From: Desmodus rotundus | Lineage: Eukaryota > Chordata > Mammalia > Chiroptera > Phyllostomidae | Direction of reading: 5' to 3' | Length of the DNA stretch: 64,000 nucleotides | Assembly (NCBI RefSeq): GCF_022682495.2 | Contig: NC_071390.1 | Location: forward strand, 166,681,220-166,745,219 | Shown: piece after piece, positions 43,441 through 60,860 of the stretch | How positions within the stretch are numbered: position 1 is the first letter of the stretch | Layout of the letters: every line of letters starts with the position of its first letter | The notes under the pieces: generated by a model | Told to the model about the DNA's origin: nothing | What the model saw: the letters and a program-made list of their open reading frames with translations, nothing else | The model's database searches: none | Made by a program: the position numbers and the translations under genes

Positions 43441-44014
43441 TCAGTTAACTGCCTCAGAAAAATAATAGTAATCAGCGGAACATATGTCCAAGTGTTTCAT
43501 TTTTTTCCCTCTGCCTCTCTCTGACTACGTGTGAGGCTGTGTATTTCTGTGCATTGCAAAAATTCTCCCACCCATCTGGGAACGTGGGTTTTTATTGTCA
43601 CTGTCTAATTCTCACCTTCCTATTGGAAATGCAGTCTTTGTACACGAGTTTGGAGAAAGGTCTTAAGCAAGGTTAGGAAAGCAAACGCCTGCATTTTCAC
43701 CTGGTGTGACTTCTGATGCAGTCTTCTCTCTTGCTGGCAGGGGTTATGTGAGGACGAAATGAGATGACAGTGACATTCATAGTTACATGTTGTCCTACTT
43801 GTGGGGCAAGCCTCATCAACAGGATAGCTGTGGTCGGGGTTATCACCTCCAGAGGCTGGTGTCTGTGATTGGCTGTCTTCCTTGAACTTGACTTGGTTTT
43901 CTTAAAGATATCAGAAGGTACAAGCCTGTGATAATACACTGGCTCTGCTGAAATCAGCCCAGCCAGGAGGGCTCCTCATGGAGGAGAGTGACACTGGTTC
44001 ATCTCTTCTCTTGA

Positions 44015-44146
<132 letters not shown>

Positions 44147-44194
44147 TAAGCATCTGCCAGACGTTGTGGAGGAAGGGAAAGGCATCTGTGGTCG

Positions 44195-44345
44195 TCCCCC
44201 CTTCTCCTCAGGGGGGTATGTCCCAGGGCCCCCAGGGGATGGCTGAAACCGTAGATGGTACCGAACCCTGTAGAACAGGTTTTTTCTATACATACGGACC
44301 TTCGCACTTACAGGAAGCTCTTCATGGCTTCTCTGTGGCTTTCTG
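44195..44345 (+). repeat. Probable Tigger-like DNA transposon fossil
   Basis: The wording gtatgtcccagggcccccag, gatggctgaaaccgtagatg and gtaccgaaccctgtagaaca, then ctatacatac, resembles a Tigger/MER-type element. The family is uncertain, and AT-rich sequence to about 44540 may belong to it. Confidence 0.5.
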
Positions 44346-44649
44346 AATTGCCCGCTTCACCACTCTTGTGCTTTGGGGCCATTATTAATCAAATATTTTT
44401 AAAAATTATTCTATATCCCATCTCCTTAGCTTGTTATATATTTTTGTAATATTCTTTCAGTGGTTGTAAATCTAAAGATTACAATAGGCTATTTCATTAT
44501 TATTAATTACTATTTTTAATAATTAAGAATAACTATTAAAAATTACCCTCCAGGATAAATTAGAGAGCAGAAACAAAATAAGGAAACCTTATAAAAAATA
44601 AGTAAAAATGTTTTAATGAAGTACTTAGAATTCTTGGTAAAGATTATCT

Positions 44650-44890
44650 TTGCCAAGGTGAAGGAATTAAGATGTACAAACTTAATATCACAAAATAGTC
44701 ACAGGACGGAAAGCACAGCACAGGGAATAAAGTCAGTATTCTTAGGTTGACTATGCGCGGTGCCAGGTGGGTGCTGGAAATGTGGGGGGACCACTTTGTA
44801 AATAAGGTACATGGTTGTCCAGCCGCTGGGCCGCACACCTGAAACTAATACAAAATAATATTGAATGTCAACTGTGATTAAAAAGAAAAC
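44650..44890 (+). repeat. 5'-truncated L1, 3' end only, sense
   Basis: The segment gggggaccactttgtaaata, ccgcacacctgaaactaata and aatattgaatgtcaactgtg then attaaaaagaaaac is the typical 3' end of laurasiatherian L1 elements. Confidence 0.8.
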
Positions 44891-45130
44891 TAACATATTA
44901 TAAATATTTTATAAATCCCCAATATTATAAGTCCCCATTCTAAAGTAAAGGTACTTTACCTTACAAGGAAATTAGTATCAATTAATTACCATACAGATGT
45001 CAAAAAAGATGATCTTTTCCTGTATTGGTGGATATTGGTCCTTAGGAGGCTTTAATTTCTTTGTTTCTGTAAACCAACAACTCCTCAGCATCGCTAAGCT
45101 CTCAAAATGCCTCTCTGTTTACCTTCTTAA

Positions 45131-47039
<1,909 letters not shown>

Positions 47040-47275
47040 GCTGCTTCCTCTCTTCCTAATGCTGAACTACCCGCAGTTTCTCATGTGGCCTCGTTCTATC
47101 TGACCTGCAGACCTTTGCCCTTGTCTGGAAGTCTGGCCTAACTTCTTACCCCCTTTGGGCCTCCCACGGGTCATGATTACACCTTACTTGTTGATTGGCC
47201 TGTGGTTTGTATCCCAGTGGCCAGCACCTAGTGCCCCTGGGGAATGCTCAGAAACTACTGTGTGAATGAATTAGG
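47040..47275 (+). repeat. L2 LINE 3' end, sense
   Basis: The segment cctgcagacctttgcccttg, gtggccagcacctagtgccc and ctactgtgtgaatgaatta follows the L2 end in sense orientation. Confidence 0.7.
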
Positions 47276-48254
47276 ACAAATAGAACAAACACAACATAAG
47301 CGCCACGAACAGTGTATAAAGAACATTGGGGATTCTGAGGGGGGAAGATGCTATCTGGTTTGGGGGACTTAGGCCAGCCTTTATGACGGAGGCCTCGAGG
47401 GATGGGATCAGCATTTCTTGTGAAGGGAATCATAGAAAAGCAAAGAGAGAGGAAAATTCTGGGAGTATCTAGAAGATTTCAGGCCACCCAGTTTACCTTG
47501 AGGGTAAGATTTGTACAAGGGAGTAATACATAACGAGACCAAAGAGGTGCTACTTTATGGATTGGTGCTACTTTATGGAGTTTTGAGTGAAAGGTTCTGT
47601 CTTTTTACTTAATTTGTGGGGGGGGGGTGGTTTTGGGAGAGGGAAGTGACGGGACAGAGTGGGGTTCTGAGATGCTTAACCAAACAACTGAATGATGATG
47701 GAGAGAAGGGACAGCCTGAGAGAATCCAAGTAAAAGGAGCTGAGCATTTGGGTTGGAGAAGTGGCATGAGCCAGCTGGGTTGTTTTTCTCTTCTTTCGTC
47801 ATATGGTAGTTGATAACATATGAAATAATATACATAAGTGATATATATATAAGTTCCAAAGCATAGCAATAAAACGAACACCTGTAAACCCACCACCCTA
47901 CTTAAGAAAAGGAACTCTTGGAGCCCCCTGCACTGTATGTCCCTCCCAGATTAAACGCACCCCCACCCCCAGCACCCAGAAGTAACCATGATCCTGAATC
48001 TTGCTCTTTATAGTTCTTGCTATTTACGGGTATGTTCCTGAACAATAGATTTAGTTTAGCTTGTTTCTGAGGTTTCTGTTATTAGAATATTATTATACAC
48101 GAATCATCAACTGCTTCTTGTCACTTGACATTATGTTTCTGAGATTCATATATTTTGACGCATGTCCCTGTAAGTCATTCATTTTCACTGCTGTTATAGA
48201 CCACATTTTACTTACCAGTTCTCATATTAACACATATTCGGGTTGTTACCCAAT

Positions 48255-48443
48255 TTTTTTTAACCTCCCCTGAGAATATGTCTATTGATTTGAGAGAGAA
48301 AGGGAGAGGGAGAGAGGGAGAAACATCAATGTGAGAGAGAAACATCCACCGGTTGCCTCCTGTTACCGCCTCGATGGGGATCAAACCCGCAACCTTTTTA
48401 GTGTATGGAATGGCACTCTGACCAGCAGAGCCCCCTGGCCAAG
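48255..48443 (-). repeat. Bat tRNA-derived SINE (CCTTGGGTGA-tail subfamily), antisense
   Basis: The segment cctcccctgagaatatgtct (antisense of the tail), gagggagaaacatcaatgtg, gatggggatcaaacccgcaa and gcagagccccctggcca is present. The flanks acccaattttttt and accccattttttt are a likely imperfect duplication. Confidence 0.88.
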
Positions 48444-48583
48444 ACCCCATTTTTTTTGTTTTTAAGAACAATATGGCCATGAACATTTTTATGTATATCC
48501 TGACCCTCAGAGCAGTAGTTTCTCAAGAATATAAACTTAGGAGTAGGGTCACGTGTTGGACTTTACAAGATAATGCCAATTGT

Positions 48584-48828
48584 ACCCTGGCTGGTGCGGT
48601 CAGTGGATTGAGTGCTGGCCTGCAAACAGAAAGGTCGATAGTTCGATTCCCAGTCAGGGCACATGCCTGGGTTGTAGGCCCAGTCCCCGGTTGGGAGTGA
48701 GCGACAGGCAATGCATCTTTGTTTCTCTTGCACATCAGTGTTTCTCCCCCTCTTCCTCCCTTCCTTCTCCTTTCTCTAAAAATAAATAAAATCTTGTAAA
48801 TAAATAAATTATAAATAATGTTTTAAAA
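48584..48828 (+). repeat. Bat Ves-type SINE, sense
   Basis: The segment accctggctggtgcggtcag, ttcgattcccagtcagggca, catgcctgggttgtaggccc, a TC-rich part and ctaaaaataaataaaatctt is complete Ves. The duplication aagataatgccaattgt / aagataatgctgattgt (48567-48583, 48829-48845) differs at two bases. Confidence 0.96.
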
Positions 48829-48950
48829 AAGATAATGCTGATTGTTTTCCAAAATTATTTCACCAATGTACTCTACTGCCAATCCTCTATACAGTTCTGT
48901 TCCTCCATATATTTGCCGGTCTTGACGCTGGCACTAAAATATTGTTAACG

Positions 48951-51399
48951 ATAAGTCTCAACCTGCAGTTGAGGCCTTTTCATATCAATTCACAGAAACA
49001 TCTCAGTGCCCATTGCAATGGGAAACTTCTGTCAAAACATATTTGAGGCCGAGTGCTTTCATCTCTCTGAGCCCCCAAACCTGCCCCGGGGGTTAAACAG
49101 GAAATATAAGAGCGTGACCTCCTACAACATTGTTTTTTGGGGTACCATCTATTGTGCTGCCACAGAACTAAATCATCCATCAATGTCCCCAGCCCATCCC
49201 CTTTCTACATTTTTTGCGAGTGAATTTATTCTGGATGTTACTTTCAAATTATACGCATCAGTTTGATGAGCTTGTGCTTTTCTGTGTGGCTCTAAGATTT
49301 ATGTGGGATTGCTTCAAAGAGGAGCGTGTTTGAGAAAAGGGCTTTTTGCTGTACAGGCGTAATATGGCAGGTAACGTTGTCACGCCTGAGGCTGTCTGCG
49401 GACAGCAGGAGAGGTCGGCTACAGAAAGGCCGGCTGTCAGGTTCCATTTCCCTCCACCTTGGCCCTGCTGTGCTTTATCTATGAACTGTGTGTTTTATTG
49501 TCCTTTATCTTAAATACACCCCAAATACTTAACCCAGGACGTTTGCCAGATTGGTGGGCTGGAGGCAAGACAAGTAGGCCTGCTAAGTGCCAGCCAAGAG
49601 ATTCACCTTTTGGCTGTGGAGGAGGGGCCCTGAGTTCCACTGAGACCCCAGGATTGTTCTTCATCCTTCCAGTTTGAGCCGCTTCAGGCATTGTTAGAAA
49701 GGAGCACAGAGAAAATAATTGTTTGAGAACATGCTCAGAGGTAGTCAGATTCACAAATCACAGCCAGCAGTCCAAGAACTGGTTACAAAGCATCGTTAGG
49801 AAAGCTCTGTAAACGTATATGCCGACTTTGAAGTGGGAGGGTAGCAAATGTGCCCCTCGACGCCTCCTCTTCTGTGAATTTCCTCCTCTCCGCATCTCCC
49901 CTCCCCAGTAGAATGACTGTGTGTTGGGGGGTGGGGGGACACTTGCACTTGTCTGCATTGGAAGTAAAACTGGAAGCTTGGGTTGGCTTCCTAAACCTTG
50001 AGGAAATTACTGGAAGGGCAGGACAGTTTTGTGGCTTGTTTGGGGGCTTCCTGCACATAGCAAACGCTGAGAAAATGATTGTCCCATGAATATGAGTATA
50101 GAAATACCTGTAATTAACTCACTGGGAGGGAGACTGAGTGGGGACAGGGTATCGGCAGAGGTGGTGAGTCTCAGAAGTCTTAATAACCCGAGAAAGTCAG
50201 GTCTTCAGTGTTCGAACCCTTGCCCACTGTTCACGCTTTGTTACATGAAAATAGATGGCAGTGGAATCAGAGTGTGCTGGCCTCTGGTGATTGCTTCTGC
50301 AAGATGGAAGACAGAGGTGGATTTCTGTTCAGTATTTCCATGACCATCGATGTTTGCAGATATCTTTTTGATGGATTACCATGCTTCTTCAAAGGAAATG
50401 CACAAGGATTCTATGAAATTTCCTCCCAGCTTATACAACAATTGGACAGTGAAGGCCTTTCTATAAAACATGTTTACCCCATCCCTCCACCACCACCAGA
50501 GTAATTTCAGAGACGAGACACTGTCTTTATAAAGTTTATCAGAGTGACTCTGGTTTACAGGAGGGTCAGCTCGTGCCCCTGACTCCTGCCGCAAGTTCTG
50601 ATAGTCTGCCAGTACTTGACCGCTGTCTGAGGAAAGCTCATCTTGTTACATTTTAATAGCAGGAGTCGTATTCCATGCAGTCACCGCAGCAGAGGGAGCA
50701 CGCTTGATATTTGACCTTGGGCTGGCAAATGTACACCATCTCGTTCCCTCATTCATCCTCAGGGGAAACTGAGGCACTGGTGCACCCCTGAGTGTTTCGG
50801 AAGACACTTCAGATTATGAGGCCTTGGGAACAGGACCTTACTGCAGAATGATGCGGGCTTTGTGCTGCGCCTTTCGCATATCCTCGGTCTGATCTGAGGG
50901 TCCTTGTCGCCAAATGTGATGTTGCAGTCCATGTAAGAAAATGCTCGTGAGTCTTTCATGGTGTTCTGGCTGCAGTGTGGGCTTGTTAGCTGACTTGCCC
51001 CACAGGCAAGTCTCTTGTCTTGTGTCTCTTTAGAATGAGTCACGGCTAATTGGTTGGCTGCCTCGGGTGTCTTGGAGGCTAAGAATCAGCTCACTCAGCA
51101 GCCACATGGCCCGTGACCTGCAGTATGTCAGATTGAAGGTCTGCTGTTCTAATTTGACTCCCCGGTCACCTCTGTCTGTCCCCAAGGGATGGTCTGCCAG
51201 AAGCTGCTTTAGCAGTGTAGAAAAGGTGATTTCAGAATCTGCGTCCCTTATTCCTCCTCACCCACCCATCCCCACACTTCCTTAAAGCACTTCCTGGGTG
51301 GACTGAAAATTAAGGGAGAGTTCTTAATGTCAACTACTTTTGAAATAATGTTTTATGGTTAAAATAAATTTTTACTGATAAACTGAGTAGCACAAAGAA
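48951..51399 (+). other. Intronic stretch, unassigned
   Basis: No exon or firmly recognised repeat. A run of Pro codons before a stop in one frame (about 50480-50502) comes from a simple ccaccaccacca run. Confidence 0.35.
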
Positions 51400-51845
51400 A
51401 ATGGAGAAAATCAGATCAGTCAAAAGTAAAGAATAAAAATGTCTTGCATTCTCACCACCTAGAAATAAGTACAGTTAGCATTTTGGTAGATAATTTTTGT
51501 GCATATATTTATCTGCATATGTGTGTATTCGGGTTTATTTCTGTTACACAAAAATGGGATTGCACGGGTTTTATTCTGCCTATTTTTTTCACTGAATAGA
51601 TAACTTTGCATAGACGTCTTTGTACATTTGTGAATACTCTTCCACATCATTTTTCATGGCCTCATCTGAAAGAGGCTGCCCCATGGGTTAATTTAAATAG
51701 TCACTGATTTTCAGATATTTAAGTTCTTATCCATTTTTTAAAAATTTTTTCATTCATAGAAAAAGCTCTGCCATAAACTCTTGCCACAGAATCTGTGCAC
51801 ATCTGTGATTGTTTCTTTAGAATAAACCTTCACAGGGAGAAGTGC
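51400..51845 (-). repeat. L1M 3' fragment, antisense
   Basis: The wording tacacaaaaatgggattgca, ttttttcactgaatagataa, ctttgcatagacgtctttgt and ttagaataaaccttcacagg is the antisense text of an old L1 3' region. Confidence 0.65.
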
Positions 51846-52533
51846 TGTGAAGGCAAGTGGTCTCTGCATTCTTAAGACTTCGCACATGGAACCGTCGCGT
51901 TCGTCGGCCCCCCCACCAGCAGTGGTGGTAGGAATACGTGTCTGTCACTCCCCGAGCTCTCACCATTCCTGCTATTCTGAGTCGTGTGCCATCCTTTCAA
52001 CAGACGAGAAGTGGTCTCGTTGTTTTGCAGCATTGGGTTACTAGTGGTGTCGAACTCTTACTTACTCAGATGTGTTTCTGGCCCTTGTAAACTGCCTCTC
52101 CTTTGCCAAATGTCTCATGCACCACAAAAGCTCAGCTTTAATTACACTTGTTCAGAATCCTAAGTCCCATAAAGCCTTTCACAAAACAGAGGACTTGAAG
52201 GCACAGGACTTTTTTTTTCCCTTTTTTAATACTGCTATCTCCTCCAAGAAGGATGCAAGCATTCCAGAACCCAGCTGACACACCATTTGGCCAGTAGAGG
52301 TAGCTGTTGTATTAACTAGCTCCCAGCCTTATCTGCCAGTTCAGCCTTAAGAAAGAAAATAAATCAGTGCATGCAGTATTTTTAACAACAGTATTTCTAA
52401 AAAAAAAAAAAAATGTTTAAAAAACTCATGGTTTTGTGGTTTTTAAAAAAACTGCTTATTTTGTGTCCTTATGTTTGACTCTCAAGTTGTCTGTGAATAT
52501 TAGCAAAAGCCCCTATATGAAATTTGTTATTAA

Positions 52534-52734
<201 letters not shown>

Positions 52735-52771
52735 TAATGAATTAACTTTTCCTTCCCTTTCACCCCCTTAG

Positions 52772-52891
<120 letters not shown>

Positions 52892-53575
52892 TAGAGGCTT
52901 TTGATCTTTAGTAACAGGAAACATCTAACAACTTTGGGTGCAGTGTGGTATTTCTAAACAATTAGGAGAGAGAGAAAAATCTCTGCTATTAAGATCGAGA
53001 CTATACTGCTCTCTGCCTCATGCTATGGATGTCTCCTCCCCCATTGTCCGCTGTAGCCTGGACCCGCCAGTCCTTAAGTCAGTGAGACTCCGAGGAAGCT
53101 GTGATGGAGAGATTCTCTGAGCCAGTGCCCTTTGGCCCTCAGATGGGTTCCTGTCTTCCTCTGCTCTGTAGGGTAGGGGGCTACCCCCAGGAACTACATT
53201 TCCCAGACTCCTTTGCCCTGGGGCTCCTGATTAGTTCAGTCAAAGGGAGGCTCTGGCAGGAGATTGCAGGATGGGGGCTATGGAGGGGCCCAGATATTTC
53301 TGTCCTTCTCTCTCTGCTCTGGGCTGTGTGTCTGGCAGTGGTGCATTCCCAGGGTCCCAGCTCCCACCTGGGAATCCACACTCTGTGGGCCCCGCTGAGT
53401 CTTAGCCCAGGGAGGGCAGTAGCTTCCTGCATTGCTGTTGGTGATACCTGAGATGCCGTTTTCCTTTTCAGTTCTTCCAACACCCTGGGGACCACTTCCC
53501 AGTTGGAAAATCCCTGTTTTGAACTACCAGACATGGACTCTATTTTTCTCAATGGACACTGAGTGATACATACAT

Positions 53576-53812
53576 TCTTTTAAAAAAAAAAAAGATGTTA
53601 TTTATTTTATTGTTTTAGAGAGAGAAGGGTAAGAGAAAAAGAGGGAGAGAAACATTGATGTATGAGAGAACCATCAATCAGTTGCCTTTCATACACCCCC
53701 AGCTGGGAACCTGACCCACAACCCAGGCATGTGTCCCAACCAGGAATCCAACTGGCGACCTTTGGGTTTGTGGGATGGTGCCCAATCCACGGAGCCACAC
53801 CAGGTCAGGCCA
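53576..53812 (-). repeat. Bat Ves-type SINE, antisense
   Basis: An A/T-rich tail, gagggagagaaacattgatg, ttgcctttcatacaccccca, acaacccaggcatgtgtccc and cggagccacaccaggtcagg are all present. The flanks atacatacat (53566-53575) and atacatacac (53813-53822) are the duplication. Confidence 0.94.
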
Positions 53813-54154
53813 ATACATACACCGTTAAACAAAACTTTTTCCTCAAAAGAAAAAATAAAATATATGGCTTAAGTAGAGTAAAGAAGTAGTACTCTTTAGT
53901 CATCAAATCTAGGCAGCAAAATTTGAGATGTGGAATAAAGTGCCCCCCACCAATCCTTGGCTGATTGGGCTGCCATCCTCCCAAATAGATCTATTCCAGA
54001 GAGCTACCAAGCAAAGCGAGAAAATGTGTCTGAAATGTGGATACTCAGCAGAAAAGCCTTTTTTTTTTTTCCTACTGACACATGAAAAAATAAAAACCCT
54101 AAAGATCTTCTGTATTAGGATTCTGGTAGGGAAACCTCTCAGTCATGGGAATGA

Positions 54155-54715
<561 letters not shown>

Positions 54716-54814
54716 TCAAATAAACACCTGGTAGAAACTCAAGAAATGGGAAGTGTGCTCAAAAGCGAACTGGTCGGCTTGTATAGTGGAGCCAACACTT
54801 CAGCGATAGGACTT

Positions 54815-55690
54815 CCCTCTCAGTGATTTTTTTTAACCTTATTTTGGAATATTTTAAGATCTGTAGAAAAGTAGCAGAAAGAATCCAAGAGAGTTGCTGT
54901 ATACCCTTCGTCCGGCTTCCCCTAATGTGAATATCTTGCCTGACCACAATTCCATTATTAAACTACAAAGTCCATATTGGTTCAGTGCCATAAAGTACGC
55001 TTCCAACTTTGTTTGGATTTCACTAGTTTTTCCACTCAAGGCCTTTCTCCATCCCAGGATCCCCCATTGCATTTAGTTGTCATATTTCTTCAGTCTTCTT
55101 CAATCTGTATAGTTCCTCAGTTCTTTCCTTGCTTTTCATGACCTTGACACTTTTGGAGAATATTAACTAGCCAAGCGTTCTGTAGAATGTCCTTCGATGT
55201 GGGTCTGGCTTCTGTTTTCTCATGAACAGATTGAGATTATGCATTTGGGGCAAGCAGAGCACAAAAGTGATGTGTCCTCACTGTACTCTTGGAGGCACAC
55301 ATGGCGTCTCGCTGCTGGTGAGCTTGGTTGCAGGCACTCGGTTAAGGAGCTTTCTGCTGGGTTTCTCCCCTGAAAAGCTAGTGTTTTTCTCTTTCTGTTT
55401 AGAGAGATCAGGAGGAGACAGTTTGCAACTGTACGAACATCTCACTGCTCCTCACACTGCTACCACCAATTTCAGTACCTTTGATAGATCTTGCAGCACT
55501 TAGTGCACTAATGATGAGTCTCTGTTTCTCTCATTTCCTGCATGTTTGCTGCTCAGAATTCTCTCGTGAGGATCTCAGGGCCATTTTCACAGTGGAAGCT
55601 GGAACAGTTGTGACTCTCTTAGGCAATAGGTTTTGGTGTTGTGCTTCCGGATTCAACGGCAGAGCAAACATTGGAAACTCATCCCTGTCT
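54815..55690 (-). repeat. L1M 3' UTR fossil, antisense
   Basis: The segment gtagaaaagtagcagaaaga, ccattgcatttagttgtcat, ttcagtcttcttcaatctgt, cttttcatgaccttgacact, ctgtagaatgtccttcgatg and attatgcatttggggcaagc is the antisense of a well-known old L1 3' UTR. Confidence 0.85.
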
Positions 55691-55894
55691 TAGTCTTTTT
55701 TTTTTTTCAGGAAGTCACACATTAGAGTGGTTCTTTACCTGGGTTAAAGTCCCTTATCTGTATCACATCATAGCAGTTTGTACATGGCAAGTCACTAAGT
55801 CACTGAGGCTTCCTTTTCTGCTTTGTGAACTGGGAGCAGTAATAACATCCACCTCTGTGGGGAAGCTTTACTGCAGAGCCCCCCATCTGCCATG

Positions 55895-56690
55895 GATGAG
55901 AATAAGTGTACCAAGACATGATCTACTTGGGGAGTAGAGGTGGCCAATCTCTCAAAGGAGAAGGGTCAAGAGCCTTTTCCTCCATGGGCTTTTATTAGGT
56001 TCATTTTGCACAGAAATACAGGTAAAGCTCATCAAGCATTGTCAGGCAGTAAGGGTCAAACAATAGATAACATATAAATAACTTTAAGGGCTTATTCTGA
56101 GTTAGGGTCAATTAGTTAAAGGGCTATAAAACTTTGGGAAACAAACTCATTTCAGGCTTGGACCCTTATCATTTAAGCCGAGGGTATAAACAAAGCAGGT
56201 TTCACAGGATTTTATGCATTCTTTCTTAGGCCTGATCACCCCTGGGGAATCCACCCTTTCCAGCACAGGACTGCACCGCCCTCTGTCATTGTTTCAGGCT
56301 TAAGTCAGGCAGGGGAAGTAAGGCAGTGGAGAGATTAGGAGACTTCTTGCAGACAGAATGAGGACTCAGGCTATGTCAAAGCCAAGGGGTGAGGGTCCAT
56401 CACCCCCTTTTTCTGTAGCCCCCCAAGTCCTTCCCTGTGGGCCTTTTTCATGACCACGCCTGTCTTAGGTTGTTCCTCCCTTGAGGAATCTTACCCATCA
56501 TTGGCTAACTGGTCATGCTCAGGACCAAGCAGGGTGAAGTAAAGTGGGCAGAGGTGGTGCCCCTGCCAGGGAGATAAGCTTTGTCTCCTTAGTGGCTTAT
56601 GGTCCCAACTCTGACTCCTTAACCATGGGGGCGGTTACAGCTTCTGAAACCAGGCAGGGCGGTCCCCAATACAACTCTGCGTTTATGAGA
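55895..56690 (-). repeat. Probable solitary ERV LTR, antisense
   Basis: Read on the - strand, an AATAAA signal lies in cctaataaaagcccatggag, and about 20-45 bases later comes ctcctttgagagattggcca, an R/U5-like arrangement typical of retroviral LTRs. Several hundred bases of GC-balanced sequence precede it, as a U3 would. No gag, pol or env sequence is seen nearby. The ends are approximate and no duplication was proven. Confidence 0.5.
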
Positions 56691-57479
56691 TGTTTGATGT
56701 GGAAGCACTGAGCCCAGTGATGGCTGTGATCTATCTATTCTATTATTATTTCTTCTGGAGCGAAATATGAATTGGTGCTGAAAGGATTTGCTGTAGAGTC
56801 AAACTCCCTTAGATGATGTCTGTTGATACTAAAAATTAGGTCCAGACCATTTTTTTTAATCTGATTTTTATCATTTGGAAAGATAATGTTACAAAGACAT
56901 TAAAAGATAATTTTGAAAGAAAAAAACATTCCATGGCAGAGGCCTTATTCCTTCATGTCTGCATGTTCCCTTCAGTCCCTGCCACAGGTGAGCACCCCTC
57001 TGCAGCGTTAACTCCCATGCACACGGAGTTCTTTTCACACATGGTAGGGATATGTGCATTTTATCGCACACTTGATGTAATTGTTGCTCTTAACCGCTTC
57101 CCATATTCTATTGAGCTAATAGGCTGTAATGTATTAAGCTTTATCTTATTTGGTAGACATTTATTTTTTGTTTGCTAATTTAATCATTGATTTGGCACAT
57201 TTACTCAGTCCTGCATGTCTGAGACACTGCCTAGTGGTGGGAACATAAGATTAAAAAATGGACAGTAGTCTTGCCTTCATGGGATTATAGCCCATAAAGG
57301 AAGATGAGGAGATGCTTTCCTATTGGGTTGTAATTGTAGCTGGTGCTATATTACATTTTCATATTTCCATCTTTTATCTCCATTTGAATAATTTCTTTAT
57401 AATCTGAGGGGATAATATTAAAGTCAAAGGCAATCTAAATGGTTTTATGGCTACCTAATAATAGTTTCTTGCTGATTTG

Positions 57480-57960
57480 CTTTCTGAAAGGGTTTTCCAA
57501 TTAATACATCACCCAGCAGTGGTTACATGTAGAAGGGTAACTGAAATCTTGTCTGCACTGGATGTTTTGGTGACTTGATTTTGCTAATTGAATAATAGGA
57601 AGTTGATACTTCTTTGTTGTTTTGAATTGTATTTACTTGATTTCTAGTGGGGAGGGACACTTTTTGCATATACGTGTCTATGATAATTTACTCTTCATAT
57701 TTTTAGGTGAATTCTCTATTTGTGTTCTTTGCCTGTTGTTGAGCTGTTGGAGTTCTGATACTTTAAAAATTTAAATGACAATTAGTTTTTTTTATACATT
57801 TGCTTAGTAAATAATGAAGCTTAAGCTGTTACATTACATATCAATATTCCCCTAGTCTTTTTTCTTATTTATTTTAATCTTATTATTTTTTCATTCTTTA
57901 GAGACTATAAATTTTTACATGGTACTTTTTTTCTTTTCTTGTAATAAGTTAAGTTTTAAG
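57480..57960 (-). repeat. L1 ORF2/3' fossil, antisense
   Basis: The segment acccagcagtggttacatgt, gatttctagtggggagggac and tttgtgttctttgcctgttg then ttgagctgttggag follows the reverse-complement L1 text. It is strongly decayed. Confidence 0.55.
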
Positions 57961-58059
57961 AGTACCTTCTTTTCAAAGCATGGAGAAATATTCTATTTTC
58001 TGCATGTGTGTGCGCATCTTAAAGATACTTAACGCTTCCATCTATTTAGAGGTTATTCG

Positions 58060-58310
58060 GCAGCATGGTAGAGGGTAAGACTGAAGACTCTGGACCCTGT
58101 CTGCTCCTTTCCAGCTCTGTAACCCTGGGCAAATTCCTTAACCTCTCTGTTCCTCAGTTTCCTCATCTATACCATGAGGAGGATAACAGTACCCATCTCA
58201 ATTTGTTGTTATGAATATTCAATGAATATGTAAAAACCAGAGCAATGCCTCAATAGAATGAGCACTCAGAAAATACTAGCTGCCATTATTTTTATCGTGG
58301 TTATCACACA
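58060..58310 (+). repeat. MIR SINE, sense, near full length
   Basis: The segment ggcagcatggtagagggtaa, cagctctgtaaccctgggca, ttaacctctctgttcctcag, tttcctcatctataccatga and agcactcagaaaatactagc runs in MIR order. Confidence 0.92.
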
Positions 58311-59316
<1,006 letters not shown>

Positions 59317-59863
59317 TGAGCAGAGCCTCTTTAACACTGGAATCTGGATGCTGTTGCCATCTTGGTTAAAGTTAGCCTGACTTTTATTTTTTAATGTCAC
59401 TTGTTATAAAAAGGGCTCAGGGTTTGTTGTGATTAGAGAACACTCAGCTGGACCCAAACTTACTTCCGTTTTCTAGTTTCTGAGGCTTAAGGTACGGAAT
59501 GAACTTGATCTGAGGTTAAGATGCTGACCAAGGCTTTCCACAAGAGTGGGAAAAATAATGCATATGGTTAGACCATGCTTTTCTGCAAGACAGGGAGGCA
59601 TTCTGTTGTCTGGACTTTGAACAGACACTTGGACAGAGCTAGTGCTCTGCCAGCCCCCATGCCTCATGGACCTCCTTGACCTGTTGGCTTTTTATGAAGG
59701 ACAGAAGTGACTTTTCCTGAAATGTCTGGCAGGGTCCTAGAATGTTAGGGCAGGCCTGAACCCCTGAGAACTGGCTTTCTTCCCTTGTCTCTCACCTCAA
59801 GTGTCCCCCCTTGTCCCCAAGCTGAAGGAGGCAGGTTTGAGGATCCGATAATGCTGGTCATGA

Positions 59864-60719
<856 letters not shown>

Positions 60720-60860
60720 ACTTCTGTTTGGGCTGAGAGTCCAGCCTTGGCTCCTTATTAGCTGTGTGACTTATGGTAAGTTAGTTCACCCCCCGATCCT
60801 CTAATTTTGTATCAGTTAAATGAGGTTATAATAATGGCAGCAAAAGGACATAACTGCTCA
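60720..60860 (+). repeat. MIR SINE, sense
   Basis: The segment gagagtccagccttggctcc, ttattagctgtgtgacttat and ggtaagttagttcacccccc is the MIR head and core. Confidence 0.75.

Larger units (their letters stand above)
47790..48950 (-). repeat. L1M fossil, antisense, split by two bat SINEs
   Basis: The segment acctgtaaacccaccaccct, gaagtaaccatgatcctgaa, acattatgtttctgagattc, gggttgttacccaatttttt, caatatggccatgaacattt and taggagtagggtcacgtgtt runs in reverse-complement L1 order across two SINE insertions and continues to about 48950. Confidence 0.85.

Noticed and set aside
48600..48665. Possible functional tRNA gene (A- and B-box-like motifs)
   Set aside because: It is the tRNA-derived head of a Ves SINE, shared by seven other copies. 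It has no intact cloverleaf and is flanked by a target-site duplication.
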